Below are positions 19,296-27,276 of a stretch of DNA of 64,000 nt, in pieces. The stretch is from DASYDU01 sp050248495. Lineage in GTDB: Bacteria > Planctomycetota > Planctomycetia > Pirellulales > Lacipirellulaceae. The notes beneath the pieces were generated by a model. It saw nothing but the letters and a program-made list of their open reading frames with translations, searched no databases and had not been told where the DNA came from. The stretch is from NCBI GenBank assembly GCA_050248495.1, contig JBFWSG010000008.1, forward strand, positions 85,046 through 149,045, read 5' to 3'. Numbering within the stretch: the first letter of the stretch is position 1; the number at the start of each line of letters is the position of its first letter. The position numbers and the translations under genes were made by a program.

Positions 19296-20318
19296 ATGAA
19301 CCTCTCCAAACCGCGATATTCCGCGCGTCGGGTGAGCGCACTTTGCCGGCCGGCGCCCTGGGGTTTTACGCTGGTCGAGCTCCTGGTGGTCATCGCCATC
19401 ATCGGCATCCTGGTGGCGCTCTTGCTGCCCGCCGTTCAGGCGGCGCGCGAAGCGGCGCGGCGATCGAGCTGCCAGAACAATTTGCGGAACTGGGCGCTGG
19501 GCGTGCTAAACCATGAGCAAACCCACAAGTTCTTCCCCCGCAACTTCGATGGCTTCGGCGGCGCGCCAAACGCGCAACCGGACAAGGAAAACGGATCGAG
19601 TTGGATCGTCTCAACGCTTCCTTTCGTCGAAGAGCAAGGACTGTACGACCGTTTCGACAGCACCGGCGCCCTGACTGGCCGCTTCGACGCCAATAAGGGC
19701 GCTCAGTCGAGCGGTCAGCAGGGCATCGCACGCAACACCCCCGAAGTTCGCGCGCTGATGCAAACGCCGCTCGAGCTGCTGCGCTGTCCGTCCGATGAAT
19801 CGACCTTGCAGCCGAGCGATACCCAATATCAGTGGTCCAACGGAACGACCGGCATCCCCGTCACGACGACGAACTACAAGGGCTGCGAAGGCGACGCCTG
19901 GATCTATGGCCGCTGGCAGGGCAACAAGTACACGTACATTGGCACCGCGCCGCAGCCGGGAATTTTCTATCGCACGAGCTACGTCAAGCCCGTGAAAATG
20001 TCGCAGGTCACGGATGGTGCAAGTAAGACCTTTCTGATCGGCGAGGATGTGCCGGCGCACAACGCTCACTCGGTCGCATTCTTTGCCAACGGCTCTTGGT
20101 TGAGCACCGACGCTCCACTGAACTACCTGCCTCAGCCGCCGACGCCGCAGAAGTATGAAGATGTTTTCGGCTTCCGCAGTTTGCATCCAGGCGGCGCTCA
20201 TTTTGCGCTGGCCGACGGACATGTGGAATTCTTTGATGAGGGTATGGACTACTACCTGTATCGCAACATGTCCACCAAGGCCGGCAGCGAAGTCGGCAGC
20301 GAAGTTCCCAAGAGTTGA
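19296..20318 (+). CDS. DUF1559 domain protein with type IV pilin-like N-terminus
   Basis: 340 residues. GAAGG-type ribosome site 9 bases before the ATG. The prepilin-type cleavage/methylation motif GFTLVELLVVIAIIGILVA is followed by LLLPAVQAAREAARRSSCQNNLRN, the signature start of DUF1559, a family greatly expanded in planctomycetes. The characteristic C-terminal LADGHVEFF segment is present. These proteins are pseudopilin-like and probably membrane-anchored and surface-exposed; their function is not established. It lies 49 bases after the dockerin/PEP-CTERM gene and 14 bases before a small lipoprotein gene, an arrangement repeated at 43.7-45.4 kb. Confidence 0.93.
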   Translation: MNLSKPRYSARRVSALCRPAPWGFTLVELLVVIAIIGILVALLLPAVQAAREAARRSSCQNNLRNWALGVLNHEQTHKFFPRNFDGFGGAPNAQPDKENGSSWIVSTLPFVEEQGLYDRFDSTGALTGRFDANKGAQSSGQQGIARNTPEVRALMQTPLELLRCPSDESTLQPSDTQYQWSNGTTGIPVTTTNYKGCEGDAWIYGRWQGNKYTYIGTAPQPGIFYRTSYVKPVKMSQVTDGASKTFLIGEDVPAHNAHSVAFFANGSWLSTDAPLNYLPQPPTPQKYEDVFGFRSLHPGGAHFALADGHVEFFDEGMDYYLYRNMSTKAGSEVGSEVPKS

Positions 20319-20332
20319 CGTGCATTTTATTC

Positions 20333-20797
20333 ATGGATAGCAGAGCCCAAAAAGTCCGATCCTCCCGGCGCACAGCAGTTGCTGTGTTCCTGCTGGTTTC
20401 GTCCGCGGTGATTGCAGGCTGCGGTCGTGGAAATTTTGGCACGGTGGACGGTATCGTGACGCTCGATGGCCAACCACTCGACGGCGGCGCCATTTCTTTC
20501 TACCCAGCAGTCTCCGGGCCAGTTTATTACGCCGACGTACAACCGGGCGGCAGCTATCATCTCAAGACGTCGTCGCACGACAGCGTGATCCCTGGTTCCT
20601 ACATCGCCACGGTTTCGCACCGCCGTGGTCGCCCATCGCCCGGCATGTCGCTCCGCGAGATCGAGGCACTGGAGATGGTGCCGATCCGCTACTGCAACAA
20701 GGAATCTTCAGATCTCAAATTTGATGTCGTTGCTGGTAGCAATGCGATCAATCTCGAAATGACATCGGCCGACAATTCGGCCGGCGCCAATAGATAG
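20333..20797 (+). CDS. Small lipoprotein with carboxypeptidase regulatory-like fold
   Basis: 154 residues from the ATG at 20333, preferred over a TTG 18 bases upstream. The N-terminal basic/hydrophobic region ends in a lipobox (VIAGC, Cys ~26). The mature part resembles the transthyretin/carboxypeptidase regulatory-like beta-sandwich: GTVDGIVTLDGQPLDGGAISFYP, then PGSYIATVSH. Small lipoproteins of this type are regularly found just after DUF1559 genes in planctomycetes, and the neighbour 14 bases upstream is one. Function unknown; probably an envelope component working with the pseudopilin-like protein. Confidence 0.85.
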   Translation: MDSRAQKVRSSRRTAVAVFLLVSSAVIAGCGRGNFGTVDGIVTLDGQPLDGGAISFYPAVSGPVYYADVQPGGSYHLKTSSHDSVIPGSYIATVSHRRGRPSPGMSLREIEALEMVPIRYCNKESSDLKFDVVAGSNAINLEMTSADNSAGANR

Positions 20798-20883
20798 GAT
20801 AAGTTAGCGACCCGCAACATGCGGCAGCCCGCGAAATGCGCTGTTTGACACCAATACGTCGCGGCTCAAAATTTCTTCCTCAG

Positions 20884-22665
20884 TCAGTCGTCCGATTCCA
20901 CGCGTTGAAGCGTCAGCAGGCTGAAGTCGATGACGTGCTTGCCCGGTATGTCGAGCGCACTCAGCGTCAATTGTCCTCGGCCGCGTGGCAGTTTGAGTAT
21001 TCCTATGTCCAAGGGCGCGAAGTCCTTGATGTACGACTCTTGCCTCGGAACACGGTCGTGTTCGCCGCCGAGCAATGGCGGGTCGTGTGGCCGAGCGACG
21101 ACGGCCGATATTGAATGGTCACCGAGGCGAAGCTCCAAGGTTGCACCGACATCTGCCTTGGCGCAGGTGTAGTAGATCACCGCGCGATAGGCGCCGTCTT
21201 GCGACACGTCAACGTCCCACGTGATCGAGTCGTCGCTACTGGTCCAATTCGTAAAGTACGAGCTGTTGGGGTATTGATTGGAGCGCTGAATGTCGCCGTG
21301 GGGCTGGCCATCAGCAGCCGGAAGCATGGTAATCCTGCTTCCTGGAAAGCCGACGATGAAGGGGCGACTGTCTGGCTGCGCGGCCGGCACCACTTCGCGT
21401 TTCCATCGGGCGACTTGTGCTCGTAGGTCGGCGGCGACGCTCGGAAACTTGCCGGAGACATCGCGGCCCTGCGATCGATCATGCTCAAGGTCGTACAGGC
21501 GCCCTTGATTGTCGAGGCGGAATCGCTGCGTGCGAACGCTGGCGTTGTCGCCCCAAGTGGAATAGATGCTTCGATCGTGAGTCCGACCGGAAGAATCGAG
21601 CAGCGCGGGCTTGAGGCTTTCGCCATCCAGTGGTTTGTCGCCGACGCGCGGCACGTCGGCCAGATCGACGAGCGTAGGGAACAGGTCGATCGCTCCTGAG
21701 AGCTGCGCGACTCGCTTCCCTGGTTCGATCATGCCGGGCCAGCGAATGAACAGCGGCGAACGGACGCCTCCTTCGTCCAGCGAACCTTTGATTCCCCGCA
21801 TCCCTCCGTTCCAGCGTGCCCCGTTGGGGCCGTTGTCGGAAAAGTACACGACAATCGTCTGCTCGGCGAGTTGGAGTTCGTCGAGCCTGGAAAGTAATCG
21901 GCCCACGTTGTCGTCGATGTTTTCGCACATTGCCAGCGCTGCGCGCGTGTGTGCGAGGTCTTCGGCCGTTTCATCCGTTCCTCGTAGCAGCAGCGCGCGA
22001 TTGCGGAATCGATCGAACCACTGGTCAGGAACCTGCATCGGCGAGTGAGGCGTGTTGAGTGCCAGGTAGACAAAGAATGGCTGGTGGCGATGGAGCTCGA
22101 TGAATTCGATGGCGTGGGTGGTGAAATCGTCGGCGGCGAAACCTTGTCCTCGCACCAGCTGACCGTTGTGTTCCAACAGAGGATTGAAGTAGTCGCCCCA
22201 GTGGCCCGAGCAAAAGCCGTAGAATTCGTCGAATCCGCGGGCGTTCGGATGGTAGGGACCTTGCGCTCCGTTATGCCATTTGCCGAACACTGCCGTGCCA
22301 TAGCCAGCGGCCTTGAATGAATCGGCAATCGTCCGTTCATCGGCGTTCATCCGTTCGCCGCCGGTGGTGACGTCGTGGACGCCGGTCCGCGGATAATATC
22401 TGCCCGTGAGGAATTCAGCACGAGTCGGCGCGCACAGCGGGCAAACGATGAAACTCTCAAAGCTGGCCCCAGAATCGGCCAGGCCGTCGATGTTGGGCGT
22501 ACTTAGATTCGTGTTCCCATTGCAGCTCAAATCGCCCCAACCCTGATCGTCGGTAAGAATGACGACGACGTTTGGCCGGGCGGAGGCTGCCTGAGCTGCC
22601 AAGATAGCGCACAGAATGACCGCGATGCAGAAACAGCCTCGAATTCTTTGTGGGGCCAGAGCCAT
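20884..22665 (-). CDS. Secreted sulfatase (formylglycine type) with C-terminal beta domain
   Basis: 593 residues from the ATG at 22665; a GTG at 22680 is an alternative start. A signal peptide (CFCIAVILCAILAAQAASA) is followed by RPNVVVILTDDQGWGDLS, whose Asp pair binds calcium, and CAPTR (near residue 80), which matches the C-x-P-x-R motif whose Cys is converted to formylglycine. A GKWHNG segment and a DNGPNGARWNGGMRG-type active-site loop are also present. About 150 residues at the C-terminus (IVGFPGSRITMLPAADG onward) form an extra beta-rich domain. Such enzymes remove sulfate esters from polysaccharides or aryl compounds. The gene is 44 bases after the ABC ATPase on the same strand, so it may be the last gene of the allophanate/ABC operon. 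The substrate is unknown. Confidence 0.92.
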   Translation of the reverse strand: MALAPQRIRGCFCIAVILCAILAAQAASARPNVVVILTDDQGWGDLSCNGNTNLSTPNIDGLADSGASFESFIVCPLCAPTRAEFLTGRYYPRTGVHDVTTGGERMNADERTIADSFKAAGYGTAVFGKWHNGAQGPYHPNARGFDEFYGFCSGHWGDYFNPLLEHNGQLVRGQGFAADDFTTHAIEFIELHRHQPFFVYLALNTPHSPMQVPDQWFDRFRNRALLLRGTDETAEDLAHTRAALAMCENIDDNVGRLLSRLDELQLAEQTIVVYFSDNGPNGARWNGGMRGIKGSLDEGGVRSPLFIRWPGMIEPGKRVAQLSGAIDLFPTLVDLADVPRVGDKPLDGESLKPALLDSSGRTHDRSIYSTWGDNASVRTQRFRLDNQGRLYDLEHDRSQGRDVSGKFPSVAADLRAQVARWKREVVPAAQPDSRPFIVGFPGSRITMLPAADGQPHGDIQRSNQYPNSSYFTNWTSSDDSITWDVDVSQDGAYRAVIYYTCAKADVGATLELRLGDHSISAVVARPHDPPLLGGEHDRVPRQESYIKDFAPLDIGILKLPRGRGQLTLSALDIPGKHVIDFSLLTLQRVESDD

Positions 22666-22709
22666 ACGCCCGATCTTCACGATTGCCGCGGTGTCATTCC
22701 AAGGGCGAG

Positions 22710-23531
22710 CTATCGCCGCACTTCGCGCTGGAATATCTCCAGACTACGCTTCTTGGCATCAATAAAGCTGGCTTCGGACAGCGTCTCCAAGGTCCGCGGA
22801 CGAGGGTCGACGTAAGAAATGATTTCCGCCACGCGGGTGGGGCGCTTGGTGAGCAGAATGAGCTGATCGGCCAGGTACACGGCCTCTTCCAAGTCGTGCG
22901 AGACCAACAGCATGGTCGTCCCGGTCTCGATGAACACCTCTTGCAGCTTCTCGCGGATGAAGAGGGTCATCTCGAAGTCGAGCGCCGAGAAGGGTTCGTC
23001 CAGAAACAGCACCTCAGGGCGAGGCGCCAGGGCGCGCATGATCGACGCCGTCTGTTGCTGGCCTCCGGAGAGCTCGTACGGATAACGGTTGAGATCAAAC
23101 TTGACATCGAACGACTTCACTAGCTCGGCCATGCGGCGGTCGACTTCGGCCTTCGTCTGGCCGGCAAGCTTGAGGGGGTAGGCGATATTGTCGATCGTCC
23201 GCATCCAGGGGAATAGCGACTCGCGATAGTTCTGGAATACGTAACCGATCTTGGTGTCGCGGAGCGACTTGCCGTCGAACAGGATCTGTCCACGGTCGAT
23301 CGGCACGAGTCCCGCAATCATGTTGATCAACGTGCTCTTGCCGCAGCCGTTGGGGCCGAATATCGAGACGATCTTGTGTTTGGGAATGTCGAGGTCGAAG
23401 TCTTCGTAGAGCGGCCAGCCGGCGTAGAACTTGGTGAGCCCGCGAATCGTGATGTGCGTACCGGGCGGCCCGGGTTTGAACCTGGGCGCCGGGGCATCGG
23501 CGAAAACGGGCCCGTTCACGACGCTCGTCAT
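22710..23531 (-). CDS. ABC transporter ATPase (SsuB/TauB/NrtD type)
   Basis: 273 residues from the ATG at 23531. Walker A GPNGCGKST, Q-loop FQNYRESLFPW, signature LSGGQQQ, Walker B VLFLDEPF and the switch VSHD are all intact. The family is that of nitrate/sulfonate/taurine/pyrimidine-precursor importers. The start overlaps the permease stop by four bases (ATGA), showing tight coupling. It energises uptake by the permease and binding protein encoded upstream. The longer open frame upstream of the ATG is within the permease gene and is not used. Confidence 0.93.
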   Translation of the reverse strand: MTSVVNGPVFADAPAPRFKPGPPGTHITIRGLTKFYAGWPLYEDFDLDIPKHKIVSIFGPNGCGKSTLINMIAGLVPIDRGQILFDGKSLRDTKIGYVFQNYRESLFPWMRTIDNIAYPLKLAGQTKAEVDRRMAELVKSFDVKFDLNRYPYELSGGQQQTASIMRALAPRPEVLFLDEPFSALDFEMTLFIREKLQEVFIETGTTMLLVSHDLEEAVYLADQLILLTKRPTRVAEIISYVDPRPRTLETLSEASFIDAKKRSLEIFQREVRR

Positions 23532-24325
23532 CTTCCGCTCCAATGCACGATGCGGTGCTCGACGAGCAGGAACAGGATATTCAGCACATAGCCCAAAACA
23601 CCCGCGGCCAGGATGGACGCGTACATGTCTTTCACGTTCATCACCTGCTGCGAATTGATAATGCGGTTGCCCAGTCCGCTGTCGGCGCCGATGAACATCT
23701 CGGCCACGATCACGATCACCAGCGCCATCGAAACAGCCGATCGAAGGCCGACGAAGCTCGGCTGGAGGCTTTCCCAGAACAGCACGTCCTTGAACACCTG
23801 CCACCGGGTGGCGCCCATCACCTGGGCCGCCATCACGCGCTGTTTGCGGGCATTGATCACGCCGTAAGCGCTGTTGAACACCACGATCAGCAGTGCGCCG
23901 AACGCGGCAATGGCGACTTTGTTGATGTCGGACACGCCGAAGATCAATAGAAATAGCGGGATCAGCGCCGACGAAGGCGTCGAGCGGAAGAAGTCGATCA
24001 GGAACTCGACGCTGCGATACGCTTTTTCGTTGCTGCCGAGCAGCACTCCTAGCGGAACTCCAATCACGGCGGCGATCAGGAAGGCCTCGACGGTCCGCGC
24101 AACCGTGACGCCGAAGTCGGAAAGCAGCGGGCCGCCGGCCAGGCCGCCAACAAGTGCCCGCAGTGCGTCCAGCGGTGGCGGCAGCAGGAATGGTTTGACG
24201 AAACCCAAACGTACGACCAGGTCCCACACAACGAACAGCACGAGCGGGCCGACGAAGGGCAGAACTTTGTGCCAATCGGTTTTGTGCGACGTCGGCGGCG
24301 GGAGCGCGGCGGAGGCGAGTTCCAT
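23528..24325 (-). CDS. ABC transporter permease (SsuC/TauC type, BPD_transp_1)
   Basis: 265 residues from the ATG at 24325, just after the binding-protein gene stop (24331). About six membrane segments, the first at LPFVGPLVLFVVWDLVVRL. The cytoplasmic coupling loop AAQVMGATRWQVFKDVLFWESL carries the EAA-type motif in the position expected for this family. It forms the inner-membrane channel of the NMT1/SsuA-type import system with the ATPase that overlaps it by four bases. Confidence 0.92.
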   Translation of the reverse strand: MELASAALPPPTSHKTDWHKVLPFVGPLVLFVVWDLVVRLGFVKPFLLPPPLDALRALVGGLAGGPLLSDFGVTVARTVEAFLIAAVIGVPLGVLLGSNEKAYRSVEFLIDFFRSTPSSALIPLFLLIFGVSDINKVAIAAFGALLIVVFNSAYGVINARKQRVMAAQVMGATRWQVFKDVLFWESLQPSFVGLRSAVSMALVIVIVAEMFIGADSGLGNRIINSQQVMNVKDMYASILAAGVLGYVLNILFLLVEHRIVHWSGR

Positions 24326-24330
24326 GCTTC

Positions 24331-25368
24331 TCAACCTTTGTAGAGCATCGAGTCGACCATCAGCCGCGAGCTGAAGACGCCCGTTTCCGAGAACAGGTCG
24401 AAGAACTTCTGAAAGTGAGCCACGTCGTCCGGCGAAAATTCGTTGTACATGGTGTAGGCCGCCAGCGGCACTTCGCCGGTGAGCGGACCTTCGATCGCGG
24501 TGTAACCTTGCATGAACTTCCGCGCCTCGACGGGCTTGGTGCGGACGAAGTCGACGCCCTTTCCGTAAGCGGCAATGAATTTCTTGGCTGCCTCGGGCTG
24601 CCCACTGATGAAATCCGACGCCAGCGATGCCGAGCCGCCGAACCAAGGGGCCAACGGGTCGCCAAGCACGTATTTCCCAATCACGCCTGCTTCGAGGACC
24701 CGTGTGGTACCGTTCAAGCGGCCGATGGTGCCGGTCGGCTCCAGAGTGTAGGCGCCGTCGATCTGACCGGCGGCGAGCGCGGCCACGTGCTGACCGATGG
24801 GCAGCTCGACCACCGTGGCGTCGGTCGCACCGCCGCGTTCCAAAATGGTTTTGGCGAGCGTCACGTTCTGAATGCCGGGACCACAGCCGATTCGTTTCCC
24901 CTTGAGATCGGCCATCACTTGGACCGGACTGTCCACGGGTACGATGACTTCGTCGAGCACATTTTCGGCGTTGCTCGGATTGGAACAAAAGATTTTGAAA
25001 GTGCCGGGCTGGGCAATTTCTCCAATGGCGATGTTGGCCGAACCGGTGCCGTTGGCCGTGCCATCGGCACGCCCGCTCAGCACCGCCTCCATCACTTGTT
25101 GCGGACCAGCGAACTTCAGGGGTTCCACATCCAGGCCGGCTTCGCGGAAGTAGCCGAGTTCGATGGCGGAATAGAACGGCAGGCCGGCCGCGATCGGCCA
25201 GTAGCCAATGCGGATCTTGGGAGCCTGCGGACTCGCGGGTGCGCATCCGATGGTCCCGCCCAGCAATCCGAAAGCCGCGGCCGAGGCGGTGCCGGCGATC
25301 AGCTCACGTCGCGTGATCCCGGCAGGCCGGTTGATTTCGGAACCGTAGACTCTCATGTGACTGCTCAT
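24331..25368 (-). CDS. ABC transporter substrate-binding lipoprotein (NMT1/SsuA-like)
   Basis: 345 residues. The N-terminus combines a twin-arginine-like TRRELIAGTASAAAFGL with a lipobox (GGTIGC), so it is probably a lipoprotein exported folded or unfolded to the outside of the inner membrane. The core is the NMT1/THI5/SsuA binding fold (IRIGYWPIAAGLPFYSAIELGYFREAGLDVE, DLKGKRIGCGPGIQNVTL). Family ligands include sulfonates, nitrate, pyrimidines and urea-like compounds. Its ATG overlaps the allophanate hydrolase stop by four bases, pointing to a nitrogen-rich substrate related to urea, biuret or guanidine; this is inference. Confidence 0.9.
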   Translation of the reverse strand: MSSHMRVYGSEINRPAGITRRELIAGTASAAAFGLLGGTIGCAPASPQAPKIRIGYWPIAAGLPFYSAIELGYFREAGLDVEPLKFAGPQQVMEAVLSGRADGTANGTGSANIAIGEIAQPGTFKIFCSNPSNAENVLDEVIVPVDSPVQVMADLKGKRIGCGPGIQNVTLAKTILERGGATDATVVELPIGQHVAALAAGQIDGAYTLEPTGTIGRLNGTTRVLEAGVIGKYVLGDPLAPWFGGSASLASDFISGQPEAAKKFIAAYGKGVDFVRTKPVEARKFMQGYTAIEGPLTGEVPLAAYTMYNEFSPDDVAHFQKFFDLFSETGVFSSRLMVDSMLYKG

Positions 25369-27080
25369 TTAAGCTGACTAATGTAGGCCCGCCATCCACC
25401 AAAATGTGAAATATCTTGCGCGTCGGAGATGGTTGACGCTTCACATAAAAAGCCTTGCACTGCGCTCCCGTCGGAGAGCGTCAGTGTGCCGATGCCCAGC
25501 GGCGCGGGGATCATCGCCACGAATGAGCCGTAGTTTGCGAGCGGCATTTCCCACACTTCGAGCGCGATCCGCGCGCCCGTGCCGGGAGCCACTCGCACCA
25601 GGCCCGGCTTGGGAGGCGACGTTCCCGGCAAGGCGAAAAATCTGTAGTTCGGCGCGGTCTCGGCCGCACCAATCAGCGTGGCGCCTCGCTCGGTGAGCTG
25701 ACTATTGAGCGGCATACCGGACAGGTGAGCGCCAACCACCGCGATTTTCACCGTCGGCGGTGGGCAAATTCCAGCGATGGACTGCGGCGGCGGGAGGGTC
25801 TCGCCAGTTGCGCCCAAGGTGAGACCGGTGCTGTGGTGATAACGCTGCCCCAGTTCGGCGAGTTGCCAGTCGCTGCCACACTGGCCGATGAGCGTGATCC
25901 CGAATGGCAGGCCGTCGGGGCGAATGCTGCTGGGCACCGCAAGCGCCGCGTAGTCGAGCAGGTTGACGAAGTTCGTGTAAATGCCCAGGTTGCGATTTAG
26001 TGCCACTGGATTGGCTTGCATCGCTTGGATCGTGTAATGCGTGGGCGCGGTCGGCACGACGAGCAAATCCATTTCGGCCCATAGCGCGGCGGCCCGTTGG
26101 CCGTGGGCGCGGAGCCGCGTCTGTGCGTCGGCCAGATCGGCGGCGTCGTAATCGCGCCCCGTGGCCAGAATCGTGCGCACCGGTTCCATCACCTCCGCTT
26201 CGTGGGCATCGAAAAAGTCGCGGACCGCGGCGTAGCGTTCCGCCAAGAGTGCGCTGCCGTAGAGCATTCCGCCAACTGCGGCGAGCGGAGAGAAGTCGAT
26301 AGCGACTGGCGAACCGCCGAGCGCGCGGAGGCGTTCGACCGCGTCGGCGAATGCTGCTTCGGCGTGCGGATCGCCAAAGAACTCGAGCGTATCGGGCACA
26401 CCAAAACGAAACGCGGCGGGGAAGGGCTGCTTCTCGAGCGTGAGGGAACGCGAATACGGATCGGCCGCATCAAAACCCATGACCGACTCGAGCACCCGGG
26501 CCGCAGTCGCCACCGTTCGCGTGAAGATGGAAACACAATCCACGCTCCGTACCGCAGGCACGACGCCGCGCGTGCTGATCAACCCCTTGCTGGGCTTGAG
26601 GCCGACGATGTTGTTCAGCCCCGCCGGCACGCGGCCGGAACCGGCCGTGTCCGTGCCGAGCGCAAAGTCCACTTCGCCGCACGCCACAACATAAGCCGAC
26701 CCGGAGCTAGAACCGCCCGACACATAGGAAGGGTCGAACGCATTCGGAACGACGCCGTACGGCGAGCGTGTGCCGTTGAGCCCACAGGCAAACTGGTCCA
26801 GATTCGTTTTGCCGACGAGCTGAGCGCCGGCGTCGAACAGTCTCTGCACCACGCAAGCATTTTCTGTCGGTGTATAGGTAAAGGCCGGACAAGCGGCCGT
26901 GGTCGGCAACCCGGCGACGTCGATATTGTCCTTGATCGCACAGCGCAAGCCGGAGAGCGGACCAACCGCGCCGGTACCAAGGGGCGACGACAATCGCAGA
27001 ATCCACGCTGATTCGGCCGCCGCGCCGTCTCGCGGAGCAGGGGCAGTCAAAATTTCAACAGTCGATGCCGCCTGCGCCAT
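25365..27080 (-). CDS. atzF: Allophanate hydrolase (amidase signature plus C-terminal domain)
   Basis: 571 residues from the ATG at 27080. A longer frame reaching 27161 is excluded because its start would sit only about 7 bases below the -12 element of the sigma-54 promoter. The amidase-signature catalytic residues are present: Lys in CAIKDNID (~50), cis-Ser in GGSSSGSA (~125) and the nucleophile Ser in TDTAGSGR (~148). From ~445 on there is the extra C-terminal domain of allophanate hydrolases (VKIAVVGAHLSGMPLN, ending HFGGWRAYI). The enzyme converts allophanate to ammonia and CO2 in the cytosol. Usual partners are urea or guanidine carboxylase, or cyanuric acid/biuret genes; none is in the window. 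It leads an operon with an NMT1-type importer. Confidence 0.92.
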   Translation of the reverse strand: MAQAASTVEILTAPAPRDGAAAESAWILRLSSPLGTGAVGPLSGLRCAIKDNIDVAGLPTTAACPAFTYTPTENACVVQRLFDAGAQLVGKTNLDQFACGLNGTRSPYGVVPNAFDPSYVSGGSSSGSAYVVACGEVDFALGTDTAGSGRVPAGLNNIVGLKPSKGLISTRGVVPAVRSVDCVSIFTRTVATAARVLESVMGFDAADPYSRSLTLEKQPFPAAFRFGVPDTLEFFGDPHAEAAFADAVERLRALGGSPVAIDFSPLAAVGGMLYGSALLAERYAAVRDFFDAHEAEVMEPVRTILATGRDYDAADLADAQTRLRAHGQRAAALWAEMDLLVVPTAPTHYTIQAMQANPVALNRNLGIYTNFVNLLDYAALAVPSSIRPDGLPFGITLIGQCGSDWQLAELGQRYHHSTGLTLGATGETLPPPQSIAGICPPPTVKIAVVGAHLSGMPLNSQLTERGATLIGAAETAPNYRFFALPGTSPPKPGLVRVAPGTGARIALEVWEMPLANYGSFVAMIPAPLGIGTLTLSDGSAVQGFLCEASTISDAQDISHFGGWRAYISQLK

Positions 27081-27167
27081 TTCAATGCATGGTTTGCACT
27101 TATTCAGTGCAGCAAGATTAGTGACTGAGTCGAGACGCAACGTTACCAGATGGAGGCGCAACTGGTG

Positions 27168-27183
27168 TGCAAGGGACGTGCCA
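27168..27183 (-). promoter_or_regulatory. Sigma-54 (RpoN) promoter, -24/-12
   Basis: Reading the minus strand, TGGCACG-N4-TTGCA, an exact match to the sigma-54 consensus with the required ten bases between GG (-24) and GC (-12). It lies 88 bases upstream of the allophanate hydrolase ATG, giving a leader of roughly 75 bases. Sigma-54 promoters need an enhancer-binding activator and are typical of nitrogen-scavenging genes, which fits the operon it precedes. Confidence 0.85.
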
Positions 27184-27203
27184 GTTTAAAAGATCCCATT
27201 CTA

Positions 27204-27230
27204 TTCGCTGCAAGGGCTGGTCACAGCGAA
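27204..27230. promoter_or_regulatory. Inverted repeat upstream of the sigma-54 promoter, possible activator site
   Basis: TTCGCTG and its exact complement CAGCGAA separated by 13 bases, ending 20 bases before the -24 element. It could be an enhancer-binding-protein site for the allophanate operon. It could also be a secondary hairpin after the upstream gene, although a better terminator lies at 27250-27276. Confidence 0.4.
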
Positions 27231-27249
27231 CAGAAATGTGAGGCGATGA

Positions 27250-27276
27250 CGAAAAAACTCAGTGACTGTGGTCACT
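27250..27276 (-). terminator. Intrinsic terminator of the PHP-domain gene
   Basis: On the minus strand AGTGAC-CACA-GTCACT, then GAG and six T residues. The perfect 6-base stem overlaps the stop codon of the 27272-29596 gene. It separates that gene from the sigma-54-driven allophanate operon. Confidence 0.75.

Noticed and set aside
23532..24275. N-terminal extension of the ABC ATPase to 24275
   Set aside because: The extension lies within the permease gene on the same strand in another frame; the ATG at 23531 overlaps the permease stop as ATGA.
27081..27167. Guanidine (ykkC) riboswitch before allophanate hydrolase
   Set aside because: Considered because of the gene context, but the leader below the sigma-54 promoter is only about 75 bases and I could not find the conserved riboswitch segments.
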